A DNA stretch of 64,000 bases from Bacteroidota bacterium (GCA_963169645.1 CAUJCO010000010.1:53639-117638), one strand, 5' to 3'. Positions 28,647-38,873 are shown, numbered from the stretch's first letter. A program made the numbers and translations. The notes: generated by a model not told the origin, from the letters alone.

Positions 28647-29135
28647 ATGCAAATCAGATTATTCATTACAGGTGGCACCTTCGACAAAGAATACAACGAA
28701 CTCAACGGAAAATTATTTTTTGAAGATACACATGTACCAGAAATGTTGGATTTAGGTCGATGTAAATTAGATGTCAATATCAGAACATTAATGATGATTG
28801 ATAGTTTGGAGATGAGCAATGAAGATCGTGCAATTATTGTACACAATTGCTTGCAATGCGTTGAAGATAAAATTGTGATTACACACGGCACTGATACCAT
28901 GGTTGAAACAGCTCAATTATTAGCACAAAAAATAAACAACAAAACGATTATACTTACCGGCGCCATGATTCCATATAAATTTGGCAGTTCGGACGGATTA
29001 TTCAATTTAGGTGCAGCCTTGGCTTATGTTCAGTCATTGCCAAATGGAATTTATATAGCCATGAATGGCAAATATTTTAATTGGGATAATGTCAGAAAAA
29101 ATAAAGAATTAGGCTTATTTGAAACGCTGAAATAG
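28647..29135 (+). CDS. Short asparaginase-like protein
   Basis: A 162-residue protein containing only the N-terminal domain of the asparaginase/glutaminase fold: FITGGTFDKEYNE holds the first nucleophile Thr, VITHGTDTMVETAQ holds the second Thr/Asp pair, and ILTGAMIPYKFGSSDG follows. Typical enzymes are 320-350 residues, with a second domain missing here; the gene ends with a clean stop, and no continuation is seen downstream. Short homologues of this size are known in several bacterial groups, so it is probably intact. The ATG at 28647 (MQIRLFITGG) fits better than one at 28611. Confidence 0.75.
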   Translation: MQIRLFITGGTFDKEYNELNGKLFFEDTHVPEMLDLGRCKLDVNIRTLMMIDSLEMSNEDRAIIVHNCLQCVEDKIVITHGTDTMVETAQLLAQKINNKTIILTGAMIPYKFGSSDGLFNLGAALAYVQSLPNGIYIAMNGKYFNWDNVRKNKELGLFETLK

Positions 29136-29142
29136 TTAAAAA

Positions 29143-30270
29143 TTAATTCAACACTTTTTTAATCTTTTCTATCGCAAAATCAACGTCTTCTTTTGTATTA
29201 AATTTTGAAAATGAAAACCGAATAGATACTCTATTCTCATCTTTATTCAATGCACGAATTACGTGTGAACCGGTAGAAGCACCGCTACCGCAAGCACTTC
29301 CGCCACTGCAACAAACACCTTCCATATCTAACATAAACAATAACAATGCTGATTTATCGTTTGGTGGAAAGGAAACATTTAGTACCGTAAACAAACTATT
29401 TTCATCTGTATCTCCGTTAAAGTCAACACCGGGACAATGTTGTAACAATTGTGTTTTAAAATAATTTTTAATAGATGAAATATAGGCTTTATCTGCTTCT
29501 AAATTTTGATATGCTTTCTTCGCTGCTGCTGCCATACCAACTATACCATACACATTCTCTGTTCCGGCACGCAAGCCACGCTCCTGTCCGCCACCGTGTA
29601 TATGCGATTGTACTTTACTTTGCTTACGCATATACAAAAAACCAATTCCTTTGGGTCCGTGAAATTTATGTGCCGATGCAGAAATAAAATCCACATTTAT
29701 TTCTTGTACGTTAATCGGATAATGAGCAAAAGTTTGTACCGTATCTGAATGAAACAATGCTTTATATTGTTGGCATAATTCGCCTACTTTTTTAATATCT
29801 AACACAGTACCAATTTCATTATTGGCATGCATTAACGTAACCAGTGTTTTTTTATCGGATGATTTTAATAAATTTTCTAAATCTTCTAAATCCATCTTAC
29901 CATTTTGGTCCACTTTAACGTGTTGAGTTTCTACCTTCAAAATATCTCTACAAAAATCAACAGAATGCTCTACACAATGATGTTCGATAGGAGACGTAAT
30001 AATACGTTGAACGCCTAAATAATGTACACATCCTTTAATAGCCATGTTGTTCGCTTCTGTTCCTCCGGATGTGAAAATTATTTCACTCGGTTGTGCATGT
30101 ATAAGTTGTGCAATGGTTTTGCGTGCATCTTCCACCGCAGCACGTGTATCTCGACCAAAAGAATACTGTGTAGATGGGTTGCCAAAATGCTCTTGTAAAT
30201 AAGGTAGCATTGCTTCTAATACATCTTTATCAATAGCTGTAGTGGCGGCATTATCAAAATAAACTTTCAT
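29143..30270 (-). CDS. Cysteine desulfurase (NifS/IscS type)
   Basis: A 375-residue PLP enzyme taking sulfur from cysteine for Fe-S clusters and thiolated tRNAs. Landmarks are SGGTEANNMAIKG, HANNEIGT, the PLP lysine in SASAHKFHGPKGIGF and the catalytic cysteine in CCSGGSACGSGAS near residue 320. The short catalytic loop with Ser/Gly-rich context indicates a class I enzyme. iscU or mnmA is not adjacent. A TACCTTTG box on the minus strand (30295-30302) lies 24 bases upstream. Confidence 0.92.
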   Translation of the reverse strand: MKVYFDNAATTAIDKDVLEAMLPYLQEHFGNPSTQYSFGRDTRAAVEDARKTIAQLIHAQPSEIIFTSGGTEANNMAIKGCVHYLGVQRIITSPIEHHCVEHSVDFCRDILKVETQHVKVDQNGKMDLEDLENLLKSSDKKTLVTLMHANNEIGTVLDIKKVGELCQQYKALFHSDTVQTFAHYPINVQEINVDFISASAHKFHGPKGIGFLYMRKQSKVQSHIHGGGQERGLRAGTENVYGIVGMAAAAKKAYQNLEADKAYISSIKNYFKTQLLQHCPGVDFNGDTDENSLFTVLNVSFPPNDKSALLLFMLDMEGVCCSGGSACGSGASTGSHVIRALNKDENRVSIRFSFSKFNTKEDVDFAIEKIKKVLN

Positions 30271-30365
30271 GTGTACTTATATCAAAATAGGACACAAAGG
30301 TACAAAAATTAGCAGATGATTGCTTTGACAAGTATCAGAATTTGTGATAGATGGAGCAATACTTT

Positions 30366-31529
30366 TTATGCTGCTTTAAGCACAATGCGAAAAGTAGTGC
30401 CTTTGGGTGATGATTCTTTTACAAAAATTTTTCCATGATGATATTCTTCAATAATACGTCGAGCTAAGGTAAGTCCAAGTCCCCAACCGCGTTTTTTAGT
30501 ACTAAAACCTGGATTAAAAATTTGTTCAAAATTATTTTTAGGAATGCCTTTGCCGGTATCCGAAATATCGACATAAATCATTCCTTCTTTTTCAAATGCT
30601 TGCACATGAATTTCACCTTTATCTTCCATTGCATCCAAGGCATTTTTCATAATATTTTCCAAAACCCACTCAAACAAAGGCGGATTTAACGAAGCAAATA
30701 AGTTAACATCGGTATCTTTTACCAAAAAAATATGGATATTTTTAGATGCACGTTTGGAAATATAATCAATGCCATTTTGTAACACATCTATTATTCTATG
30801 TTTTTCTAATTCGGGAACAGAACCAATTTTTGAAAAACGTTCAGCTATCAACACCAATCTATCTATATCTTTTTGCATTTCATCAAACATAAATGCGTCA
30901 TCTTCTGAATTTAATTTTTCGCGTAAAATATCAATCCACGCTGTTAATGAAGACAATGGCGTACCTAATTGATGGGCTGTTTCTTTAGCCAATCCAACCC
31001 ATACTTGGTTTTGCTCTGCTTTTCGGGCAGATGTAAATGCAGCGTAACTTATACCGAAAAATAATGCCACCAACATCAATACATAATATGGATATTTACG
31101 AATGCTTACTAATAAATTGGAGTCTTTATAATACAAATATTGTATTTCATTATCCGGCAATTCAATCTTAATAAATTGCTGTATTGTTTTTAATTTTTTT
31201 AATTCTTTTTGTATATATTTTGAATCATTTTTAATTCGCAAACTGTCAAAGTTTTTATAATCCAAGATTTCATCATTACTATTAGACCAAATAACCGGAA
31301 TATTTTCATTCACTTTAATTTTATCCAAAGCCTTTGATAACTCCAACTCATTGGATTGATTATCATTTAAAACAAGATATGCATCGGCAATTTCTGTAGC
31401 TTTTTTTATTTCTTCTTTTGCAATATCAGATGCTAATCGCTGAGTGTACCATAAAGTAAAAAAAACAATACCAATTGCTAAGAGCAATAATAAAAGTTTC
31501 CATCTGTGTTGTTTTTGGATAAAATACAT
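30366..31529 (-). CDS. Membrane sensor histidine kinase
   Basis: A 387-residue kinase. TM1 is about residues 12-30, a periplasmic sensor region covers 31-142, TM2 is about 143-163, the DHp helix has GLAKETAHQLGTPLSSL with the phospho-His near residue 187, and the HATPase domain shows ENIMKNALDAM (N-box), DTGKGIP (G1) and GWGLGLTLARRI (G2). No response regulator gene is adjacent, so the kinase is an orphan here; pairing with porX at 995 is possible in principle but not shown. Confidence 0.87.
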   Translation of the reverse strand: MYFIQKQHRWKLLLLLLAIGIVFFTLWYTQRLASDIAKEEIKKATEIADAYLVLNDNQSNELELSKALDKIKVNENIPVIWSNSNDEILDYKNFDSLRIKNDSKYIQKELKKLKTIQQFIKIELPDNEIQYLYYKDSNLLVSIRKYPYYVLMLVALFFGISYAAFTSARKAEQNQVWVGLAKETAHQLGTPLSSLTAWIDILREKLNSEDDAFMFDEMQKDIDRLVLIAERFSKIGSVPELEKHRIIDVLQNGIDYISKRASKNIHIFLVKDTDVNLFASLNPPLFEWVLENIMKNALDAMEDKGEIHVQAFEKEGMIYVDISDTGKGIPKNNFEQIFNPGFSTKKRGWGLGLTLARRIIEEYHHGKIFVKESSPKGTTFRIVLKAA

Positions 31530-31580
31530 CCTAAAATAAAAGTGTTAATGTAAAGATTACACATTTTTTTTAAAAGTCTC

Positions 31581-31610
31581 TTGTTTACTAAAAACTATTT
31601 TATATCTTTG
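31581..31610 (+). promoter_or_regulatory. Bacteroidota-type promoter of tRNA-Val
   Basis: TTG at 31581-31583, exactly 19 bases, then TATCTTTG at 31603-31610: a full match to the Bacteroidota primary sigma-factor consensus (-33 TTG, -7 TAnnTTTG). The predicted transcript starts about 55 bases before the tRNA. Confidence 0.85.
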
Positions 31611-31670
31611 CACTCGCCTTTGATAAAAAGACGAAAACAAGTTCTTCAAACAAAAAGAATTAAACATTTC

Positions 31671-31745
31671 GGGCGCATAGCTCAGCTGGTTCAGAGCATC
31701 TGCCTTACAAGCAGAGGGTCCGCGGTTCGAATCCGTGTGCGCCCA
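31671..31745 (+). tRNA. tRNA-Val (anticodon TAC)
   Basis: A 75-base tRNA gene with all arms visible: acceptor GGGCGCA pairing with TGCGCCC plus discriminator A, D-arm with CTCAGCTGGTTCAGAG, anticodon stem CTGCC/GGCAG-like arm with loop CTTACAA (anticodon TAC), and T-arm with GGTTCGAATCC. CCA is not encoded. A full promoter precedes it and a terminator follows six bases later. Confidence 0.97.
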
Positions 31746-31751
31746 CAAAGT

Positions 31752-31778
31752 CCTAACATTATTGTTAGGGCTTTTTTT
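31752..31778 (+). terminator. Intrinsic terminator of tRNA-Val
   Basis: CCTAACA (31752-31758) pairs with TGTTAGG (31763-31769) over a four-base loop and is followed by GCTTTTTTT. Confidence 0.88.
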
Positions 31779-31960
31779 GTTATATACAATACACAAACTA
31801 CATTTTCTACCAATTACATAACCGAAAGGCTACCTGTTTTTATGCATAGTTTATAATGTGCTTTCGTATCAAATACCAACTTCATAAGTAAAGAAATCAT
31901 TTTCCATTTTGTAAGATTTCTTTCAATCTTTCTACTAATTTTGCATCTCAATTTATTCTT

Positions 31961-34036
31961 ATGTATAAAAATTATCTTATTTATGCATGTTCCGCTTTAT
32001 TATTGTTTAATGCGGTAGATGCACAAGCGTGTAAACGCAAAAAAAATAGCACGTCATCTGCTACAACAGATATCGCTATCCAAAAAACTGATTTTAGTAA
32101 AAACATTAAACCAACAGACGATTTTTACGACCATATCAATAAAAAATGGATGGATGCGAATCCCATTCCGGCAGATAAATCTGATTTTGGAATGTTTGAT
32201 GTTTTAGATGAGGAAAGTAGAAATGTGGTAAAGAAAATTTTAGAGAATGCCGCTAATCTAAAAATTTATTCACCTAAAGGCTCTAACCAACAAATATTAG
32301 GTGACTTTTATAGAAGTGCGATGGACACCTCAAATATTAACCAAATAGGTGTTCAACCACTGCAAACATGGTTACAAGAAATTGAACATGCTAAAGATAA
32401 AACCACCCTTTCTAAACTATTGGCTCGTTTACAAATGAGAAATGTAAATACACCGGTTGGTTATTATGTAGATGTTGATGCAAAAAATACAACACGTTAT
32501 ATAATGTATATTGGTCAAGGTGGATTAGGCTTACCGGATAAAGATTTTTATTTCAGAACCGATGAGAAATCGAAAAAGATATTGGAAGCCTACAAAGCAT
32601 ATATTCAAAATATCGTGCATTTATCCGGCTTAGATAAAACAACGAACGCAGCTACATTATCTAACTACATTTTTGAAATTGAACAGCAATTAGCAGCTGC
32701 TTCTTTGTCAAGAGTAGAATTGCGTGATCCGGAAAAAAATTATAATCTATTTACTATAGAAAAATTAAAAGAGAACTATAAAAATATTGATTGGTCGATA
32801 TTTTTTGGTGAGATGAAAGCTTATCCAAAAGAAATTGTGGTTGGACAACCAACATTTATCCAAAAATATGACAGTTTATTACAAGTAATTCCGCACGAAA
32901 AATGGGTTGCTTATTATCAATTTCAAATGGTGAACGGCTTAGCTCGCTATTTAAATAAAGAGTTGGCCGATGCTCGTTTTGATTTTTATGGAAAAACGTT
33001 GCGTGGTGCTCAAACGATGGAACCACGCTGGAAACAAGTAACACGTGTAGCTGAAGAAAATTTAAGAGATTTAATTGGACAAGAATACGTAAAAACAAAA
33101 TTTTCACCGAATGCTAAAAAAAGAGCATTGGAAATGGTAGAAAATATTCGTACATCCTTAAAAGAACGCATTGAAGGTTTAACTTGGATGAGTGCTGAAA
33201 CAAAAGTAAAAGCATTAGAAAAATTAAGCAAAATTGATGTTAAAATTGGATATACTGACAAATGGTGGACGTATGAAAACACAGATGTTAGCAACCAACC
33301 TTATGTGCTCAATGTATTGAATTGTATGTATGCTGAAAATTTGCGAATTTTAGAAAAATTGAACAAAGATAAAATTGACCGTACAGAGTGGCACATGGGA
33401 CCGCAAACCGTAAATGCATACTACAATCCGTTGATTAATGAGATTGTTTTTCCGGCAGCTATTTTGCAACCACCTTTCTTTTATGAAAATGCCGATGATG
33501 CAGTAAACTATGGCGGAATTGGTATGGTAATCGGTCATGAAATAACACATGGTTTTGACGATCAAGGAAGCCAATTTGACGCAGAAGGAAATTTAAAAAA
33601 TTGGTGGACTGAGGAAGACAAGAAAAACTACGAAGCCATGACTAAAAAATTCGTAGAAGAATACAATCAATTTAAACCATTTGAAGGCGATAGTTTGCAT
33701 GTAAATGGTGAACTAACCTTAGGTGAAAACATTGCAGATTTAGGCGGAATGATTATTAGCTACAATGCATTACAAAAAGCATTGGAACACAATAATCCCG
33801 GTAAAATTGACGGTTTAACACCTGCTCAACGTTACTTTATCAACTATGCAATTATTTGGAGAAATAATTACAGACCGGAAGCATTGCGTATGCAAATCTT
33901 ATCCAATGAACATTCGCCGGCAAAATATCGCGTGAATGGTGTGTTGAAAAACTTACCTATTTTTTACGATGCTTTTAATGTAAAACCAAGCGATAATATG
34001 TTTACAAAAGAGGCCGATAGAGCGGTGATGTGGTAA
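31961..34036 (+). CDS. M13 family metallopeptidase (PepO/neprilysin-like)
   Basis: A 691-residue exported zinc peptidase. The N-terminus has a signal peptide (residues 1-22, ending VDAQA). The M13 N-terminal domain begins near residue 45 (DFSKNIKPTDDFYDHINKKW). The catalytic domain contains NEIVFPAAILQPPFF, the zinc motif HEITH in VIGHEITHGFDDQG near residue 526, and ENIADLGG with the third zinc ligand near 586. It would cut small peptides in the periplasm or outside the cell. Normal family length. A TAATTTTG box at 31936-31943 lies 17 bases upstream of the ATG. Confidence 0.93.
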   Translation: MYKNYLIYACSALLLFNAVDAQACKRKKNSTSSATTDIAIQKTDFSKNIKPTDDFYDHINKKWMDANPIPADKSDFGMFDVLDEESRNVVKKILENAANLKIYSPKGSNQQILGDFYRSAMDTSNINQIGVQPLQTWLQEIEHAKDKTTLSKLLARLQMRNVNTPVGYYVDVDAKNTTRYIMYIGQGGLGLPDKDFYFRTDEKSKKILEAYKAYIQNIVHLSGLDKTTNAATLSNYIFEIEQQLAAASLSRVELRDPEKNYNLFTIEKLKENYKNIDWSIFFGEMKAYPKEIVVGQPTFIQKYDSLLQVIPHEKWVAYYQFQMVNGLARYLNKELADARFDFYGKTLRGAQTMEPRWKQVTRVAEENLRDLIGQEYVKTKFSPNAKKRALEMVENIRTSLKERIEGLTWMSAETKVKALEKLSKIDVKIGYTDKWWTYENTDVSNQPYVLNVLNCMYAENLRILEKLNKDKIDRTEWHMGPQTVNAYYNPLINEIVFPAAILQPPFFYENADDAVNYGGIGMVIGHEITHGFDDQGSQFDAEGNLKNWWTEEDKKNYEAMTKKFVEEYNQFKPFEGDSLHVNGELTLGENIADLGGMIISYNALQKALEHNNPGKIDGLTPAQRYFINYAIIWRNNYRPEALRMQILSNEHSPAKYRVNGVLKNLPIFYDAFNVKPSDNMFTKEADRAVMW

Positions 34037-34063
34037 TTTTATCTACTTAAATATTTCATTTAT

Positions 34064-34090
34064 AATGTGTCACTTCGGTGGCACATTTTT
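34064..34090. terminator. Intrinsic terminator with TTCG loop
   Basis: A 10-bp stem (34064-34073 with 34078-34087), closing a TTCG tetraloop and followed by T residues. It lies between the convergent M13 peptidase and PLP deaminase genes. Confidence 0.85.
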
Positions 34091-34119
34091 ATTTTAAGTA
34101 AACAGTCATGCTATCGAAT

Positions 34120-35004
34120 TTAATCTTTGAATTTATTAAATACATTGGCATTCATAGTGCCGCCGGTGTGTACCATTACAATGGTGGATTTTTTTGAAAA
34201 ATAACCTTGTTCTATTAATTCAAAAAGTCGAAGCATTACTTTTCCGGTGTAAACATAATCTAATAGAATTTGGTGCTCGTGATAGAATGCTTTTATGAAT
34301 TGCACCAATTGTGGCGTCGTTTTGGCATAGCCACCTATAGATGCATCTATTAAAGAAAAATTGGATTTTAAGTCAGGAATTTTTTGTTCAATTTCTTGAT
34401 GAAGGTTCGGGTGTTTTAACACTGGAAAGCCGATGGCCTGTTGCGTGTTTTTTAAATTCGTTGCGATACCTGCAATCGTAGTTCCGGTACCACATGCACA
34501 ACAAATAAAATCAAAGTCTATATTTATTTCATCTACTATTTCGGCACACCCTTTTAATGCCCATTCTGATGCACCACCTTCCGGTAAAACAAAAATATCA
34601 GCTGCAACATAATTTGGAATTTGAGTTAGAACAGTGGAAATATTTTTTTGTTTATACGCTGTTCTATCTACATAAAATAATTCCATACCACATGATTCGG
34701 CAAATTGCAAAGACGTATTAAGCGGTGTATATTTTTCACCTCTAATTATTCCAATTGTTCTAAAATTCAAATATTTTCCGGCTGCGGCAGTAGCTGTGAT
34801 ATGATTAGAAAAAGCACCACCAAAAGTAAGTAATGTGTGTTTATTTTCTAATTGTGCTTGAGCTATATTATACTTTAGCTTACGCCATTTATTTCCGGAA
34901 ATTTCAGGATGTATTAAATCATCTCTTTTTATAAATAATTGCACATCGAATTTTTGAGTTAATTCCGTTTCAATTTTTTGAATAGGTGATGGAAGTTGAA
35001 ACAT
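34120..35004 (-). CDS. ACC deaminase / D-cysteine desulfhydrase-like PLP enzyme
   Basis: A 294-residue fold-type II PLP enzyme. The PLP lysine is K39 in EISGNKWRKLKYN; GGAFSNHITATAAAG is the phosphate-adjacent motif and CACGTGTTIAGIA the glycine loop. This family includes 1-aminocyclopropane-1-carboxylate deaminase and D-cysteine desulfhydrase; without the diagnostic residues checked by alignment I cannot decide, though D-cysteine desulfhydrase-like activity is the more general outcome. It follows the YdjM-like gene with three bases between. Confidence 0.8.
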   Translation of the reverse strand: MFQLPSPIQKIETELTQKFDVQLFIKRDDLIHPEISGNKWRKLKYNIAQAQLENKHTLLTFGGAFSNHITATAAAGKYLNFRTIGIIRGEKYTPLNTSLQFAESCGMELFYVDRTAYKQKNISTVLTQIPNYVAADIFVLPEGGASEWALKGCAEIVDEINIDFDFICCACGTGTTIAGIATNLKNTQQAIGFPVLKHPNLHQEIEQKIPDLKSNFSLIDASIGGYAKTTPQLVQFIKAFYHEHQILLDYVYTGKVMLRLFELIEQGYFSKKSTIVMVHTGGTMNANVFNKFKD

Positions 35005-35007
35005 ACA

Positions 35008-36036
35008 TTAATAATCAAAAATACGATGCCAAATCAACAACAAATATGCTTTGATATCTCTCTTTTTAAAATTGGGTTCTACTTTAGAAAAATCATAGTC
35101 GCCTTTTTCATTTCTATATATTTTTACATAAAAACGAAATGCTTCGGCAGGTTTTGTTTGGGTATAATCGGTTCTGCCCCATTTAATATTATAAAAATCG
35201 AGTGTATCATTTATTCCTTTTTCAACAAAATATTTCCCTTGACTAAACCACAAAAGTGTTTTAACTGCTTCCGCATTTTTACATGCATCTAACAAATCAA
35301 GATTTCGATTATACGAGGTAATAGAAATATTTTTATTTTTTTGAAAGATGGAATATTCCGAAACATAAATGGTGCTGTCATTATACGCAATCATATTCCA
35401 AAGCCAAGATGTAAACAAGGTTGGTGATGTAGATAAAGTGTGATACGATATATTTTTTTCTTGCAATGCTTGTTTAAAAATGCGTTCTGATTGGAATTTG
35501 TTACATGTAGCATATCCAATATATGCCGTACTCAACAGTACCGAAAACAAGGCTATTCTAAATCTCACTTTGCTTTCTTTCTTAAAAAATAAAACAACCA
35601 ATAACAAGATTAAAAATGGAATTGTGTACAAAGGATCTACCACCGAAATATTATTTAGACCTACTAAATATCTTGAAAATGGTAGGAAAAATTGAGTGCC
35701 ATACGTGGTGCAACAATCCAACATGGCATGTGTTAAAAAACCGAGATACCACAACACATACCATCTAAAAAAAGAAATCTTTTTTTTAAAGATTTGATAC
35801 GTTAAGTAAGTAAATGGAATAGCAATAAATAATTGTGGAAACGCTGCGTGACTGTAACTGCGATGTATTTGCAATGCTTCCGATTCACTTAAATTTGTGA
35901 AGAAATTAATGAACACATCTAAATCCGGAATAGTGCCTGCAATAGCACCCCACAACATAGCTTTGTTGCCAATTTTTTTTCCAAGTACCAACTCTCCTAC
36001 ACCGGCACCTAATGCTATCTGTGAAATTGAATCCAT
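35008..36036 (-). CDS. YdjM/DUF457-type membrane-bound metal-dependent hydrolase
   Basis: A 342-residue protein with an N-terminal DUF457-like segment: MDSISQIALGAGVGE, GTIPDLDVF and HRSYSHAAFPQ contribute His and Asp residues that could bind a metal. About four helices follow up to residue 190, with FLTHAMLDCCTTYGTQ in between, then a soluble C-terminal part (about 190-342). Members are called metal-dependent hydrolases by prediction, and substrates are unknown. Probably cotranscribed with the downstream PLP enzyme and perhaps parC upstream (32-base gap). Confidence 0.8.
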   Translation of the reverse strand: MDSISQIALGAGVGELVLGKKIGNKAMLWGAIAGTIPDLDVFINFFTNLSESEALQIHRSYSHAAFPQLFIAIPFTYLTYQIFKKKISFFRWYVLWYLGFLTHAMLDCCTTYGTQFFLPFSRYLVGLNNISVVDPLYTIPFLILLLVVLFFKKESKVRFRIALFSVLLSTAYIGYATCNKFQSERIFKQALQEKNISYHTLSTSPTLFTSWLWNMIAYNDSTIYVSEYSIFQKNKNISITSYNRNLDLLDACKNAEAVKTLLWFSQGKYFVEKGINDTLDFYNIKWGRTDYTQTKPAEAFRFYVKIYRNEKGDYDFSKVEPNFKKRDIKAYLLLIWHRIFDY

Positions 36037-36068
36037 GATTTATCTATCTGAATAAATAAAAAAATTAA

Positions 36069-38660
36069 TTAAAACAATTCACCTTGTTCCGGTTCTTTCT
36101 TATCGCCTAAATTGGTGATTTCAAAATCAACATCAAAATTGATTTTTTGTTCTTCTTCTTCATTTTCAGGTGCAGTTTCAATCAATTTAATATCTTTAAT
36201 TGTGCCGCCGCTCAGTTTATTTCCAATTGCTTTCCAACCTTTAACTTCAATAAAATCAGCTAAATTTACCGTAGTTGGTTCACTCGTTTTTCCTTTTCCT
36301 AAATCCATCGTGTATTCGACTGTTGGATTTAAGAATAAAGTAGCAAATACTAATTTGGCATTATTTTCATCCGAAATAAAATTGTATTTAGTATCAATCG
36401 TGCTGGTTTCAATATTGAAACGTTTTACGTAATTTGCCTTTTTACTATCTGAATAATGAATAGCAGAAATAATGGTTGTTGGATATAATTTATCAATCGC
36501 AAAAATATCATTCATCATATAACGATTGGTTAAATCGAAATTGGTTAAATAATATTCGCCGGATTTAAGCACAACTAAGATTCTGTCTTCATTTTGGAAC
36601 GAGCCTAAATACCGACCACGTTTATCAGTGTTTAATCTGCCAACTGTATCATCTAACCAAATATCAACTCCACCTAAGGTTGTTCTACCTTTACCTTTTT
36701 GTTCAATTTTTTTCACCGGATATTTGGTAACAATATTACCATTAGCACCTCTACCTTTAATGTCTAAATTAAAAAAATCAAACTCGAAGACTTTGTTTCT
36801 GGCACTGCAATTTGGTGATAATATTACACTGCAACTTTCGGCTTCACCATTTGGATTTACGGAAAAATATAATATTCTCGATTTAGGATTTCCTTGCGTA
36901 ATAGGATACACTTTATCGCGTGTAATAGCCGTTACATTAAATCGTTTAGCGTAGCTAATACCTGTTTTTCCATCAACGTACACACAATTATATGTTGTTC
37001 TATCGTCGCTTTTACGCCATACTGCAACGTGTATGATATCTTTCCCGACAAAAACTTTATCGGCATTGCGTACTACTTTCATCGAGCCATCTTTCATAAA
37101 TGCAATGATATCATCAATATCAGAACATTCAGAAACCAACTCTTCTTTTTTCATATCTTTTCCGTAGCCAATAAATCCTTCTGCTCTGTTTACAAATAAT
37201 TTCTCATTATTAGCGGCAACCACTTTCACTTCTACGGTATCAAAAATGGCAATTTCTGTTTTGCGTTCTTTTCCTTTACCGTATTTCTTCAATAACTCTT
37301 CAAAATATTTAATCGCAAATTTGGTTAATGATTTCAGATTTTTTTGGGTTTCGTCCATTTCATTTTCCAACCCTTTGATGTATTCATCAGCTTTTTTCTT
37401 ATCAAATTTGGAAATGCGTTTAATTTTAATTTCTGTTAAACGAACTATATCTTCTTGAGATACTTCACGCATCAATAATTTTTTAAACGGCGTTAATCCT
37501 TTATCAATAGCCGCAATTACACCTTCCCAAGTTTCTTCTTCTTCTATATCTCTATAAATTCTTTGTTCAATAAATATTTTCTCCAAAGATGAAAAATGCC
37601 ATTTATCTTCTAACTCTTTTAGTTTTATTTCTAACTCGCGTTTCAACAACTGAACAGTGGTATCTGTTGATAATCGCAATGCATCTGACACACCAATAAA
37701 ATGTGGTTTATCATTTATAATAACACATGTATTAGGAGAAATAGATTGTTCACAATCGGAAAAAGCATACAATGCATCCACTGTAACACTTGGTGAAACT
37801 TGTGGTTGTAATTCAATAAGAATTTCTACCTCTTTAGCGGTGTTGTCTATTACTTTTTTTATTTTAATTTTTCCTTTTTCGTTGGCTTTTAAAATTGAAT
37901 CAATTAAATCAGAAGTGGTGGTACCAAAAGGAATTTCCGTTATTTTAAGTGTTTTCTTATCTACAATTTCAACTTTAGCACGAACACGAATTCTGCCACC
38001 TCGTTTTCCATCGTTGTATTCGCGTACATCTACCAAACCGCCCGTTAAGAAATCGGGATAGAGTTCAAATGGTTCTTTGCGTAAAATTTTTATGGAAGCG
38101 TCAATTAATTCACAAAAATTATGAGGCATTATTTTGGTTGATAAGCCGACGGCAATACCTTCTGCACCTTGTGCTAAAAGCAATGGAAATTTTACCGGAA
38201 GCTGTACCGGTTCACGTTTTCTTCCATCGTATGAAACTTGCCATTCGGTGGTATCTTCGTTAAATACTACATCTAATGCAAATTTAGATAAGCGTGCTTC
38301 TATATAACGTGCTGCTGCGGCACTGTCGCCCGTTCTGATGTCGCCCCAGTTTCCTTGACAATCAATTAATAAATCTTTCTGCCCGATGTTTACAATTGCA
38401 TCATTGATACTAGCGTCTCCATGCGGATGAAATTGCATCGTAGAGCCGACAATATTAGCTACTTTATTGTATCGTCCATCATCTAATTCTTTCATGGCAT
38501 GCATAATGCGGCGTTGAACAGGCTTAAAACCATCATACAAAGCCGGCACGGCACGTTCTAAAATTACATAGGATGCATAATCTATAAACCAATTTTCGTA
38601 TAAACCATCAATTGTGGTGATGTGGTCGTTGTGTAATTCGTTGTACTCTTCAGTTGACAT
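36069..38660 (-). CDS. parC: DNA topoisomerase IV subunit A
   Basis: An 863-residue type IIA topoisomerase breakage-reunion subunit. The catalytic tyrosine is Y119 in AARYIEARLSK; FKPVQRRIMHAMKEL and FHPHGDASI are the DNA-gate motifs. The C-terminal part (about 490-800) has degenerate beta-pinwheel repeats and lacks a clear GyrA box, which favours ParC over GyrA. The acidic tail ends EPEQGELF. parE, usually nearby in Bacteroidota, is not in the window. Confidence 0.88.
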   Translation of the reverse strand: MSTEEYNELHNDHITTIDGLYENWFIDYASYVILERAVPALYDGFKPVQRRIMHAMKELDDGRYNKVANIVGSTMQFHPHGDASINDAIVNIGQKDLLIDCQGNWGDIRTGDSAAAARYIEARLSKFALDVVFNEDTTEWQVSYDGRKREPVQLPVKFPLLLAQGAEGIAVGLSTKIMPHNFCELIDASIKILRKEPFELYPDFLTGGLVDVREYNDGKRGGRIRVRAKVEIVDKKTLKITEIPFGTTTSDLIDSILKANEKGKIKIKKVIDNTAKEVEILIELQPQVSPSVTVDALYAFSDCEQSISPNTCVIINDKPHFIGVSDALRLSTDTTVQLLKRELEIKLKELEDKWHFSSLEKIFIEQRIYRDIEEEETWEGVIAAIDKGLTPFKKLLMREVSQEDIVRLTEIKIKRISKFDKKKADEYIKGLENEMDETQKNLKSLTKFAIKYFEELLKKYGKGKERKTEIAIFDTVEVKVVAANNEKLFVNRAEGFIGYGKDMKKEELVSECSDIDDIIAFMKDGSMKVVRNADKVFVGKDIIHVAVWRKSDDRTTYNCVYVDGKTGISYAKRFNVTAITRDKVYPITQGNPKSRILYFSVNPNGEAESCSVILSPNCSARNKVFEFDFFNLDIKGRGANGNIVTKYPVKKIEQKGKGRTTLGGVDIWLDDTVGRLNTDKRGRYLGSFQNEDRILVVLKSGEYYLTNFDLTNRYMMNDIFAIDKLYPTTIISAIHYSDSKKANYVKRFNIETSTIDTKYNFISDENNAKLVFATLFLNPTVEYTMDLGKGKTSEPTTVNLADFIEVKGWKAIGNKLSGGTIKDIKLIETAPENEEEEQKINFDVDFEITNLGDKKEPEQGELF

Positions 38661-38873
38661 ATTCTAATCGCTTCAAGATGCAAGTATATACTTAGATTTT
38701 TAAAATTACAAATTGAGTTTTAAACGTAGGTTAGTATTTATATTTTAATTAATAGATGTAATCTTTCATTTTTGTGAAAAATTAGGACGCAATATTTGTT
38801 TACATTAACTTAAAATGCTTAAAAATAAAACAGAAAACTTTTTAGGCAAATAGAATGTTTGTATCTTTAATGT

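Noticed and set aside
28589..28660. Frameshift between the RDD and asparaginase-like genes
   Set aside because: The overlap arises only from an upstream in-frame ATG; both proteins have proper ends and starts.
31581..31856. Open reading frames across tRNA-Val on both strands
   Set aside because: They overlap a perfect tRNA gene, its promoter and its terminator; the translations are by-products of these.
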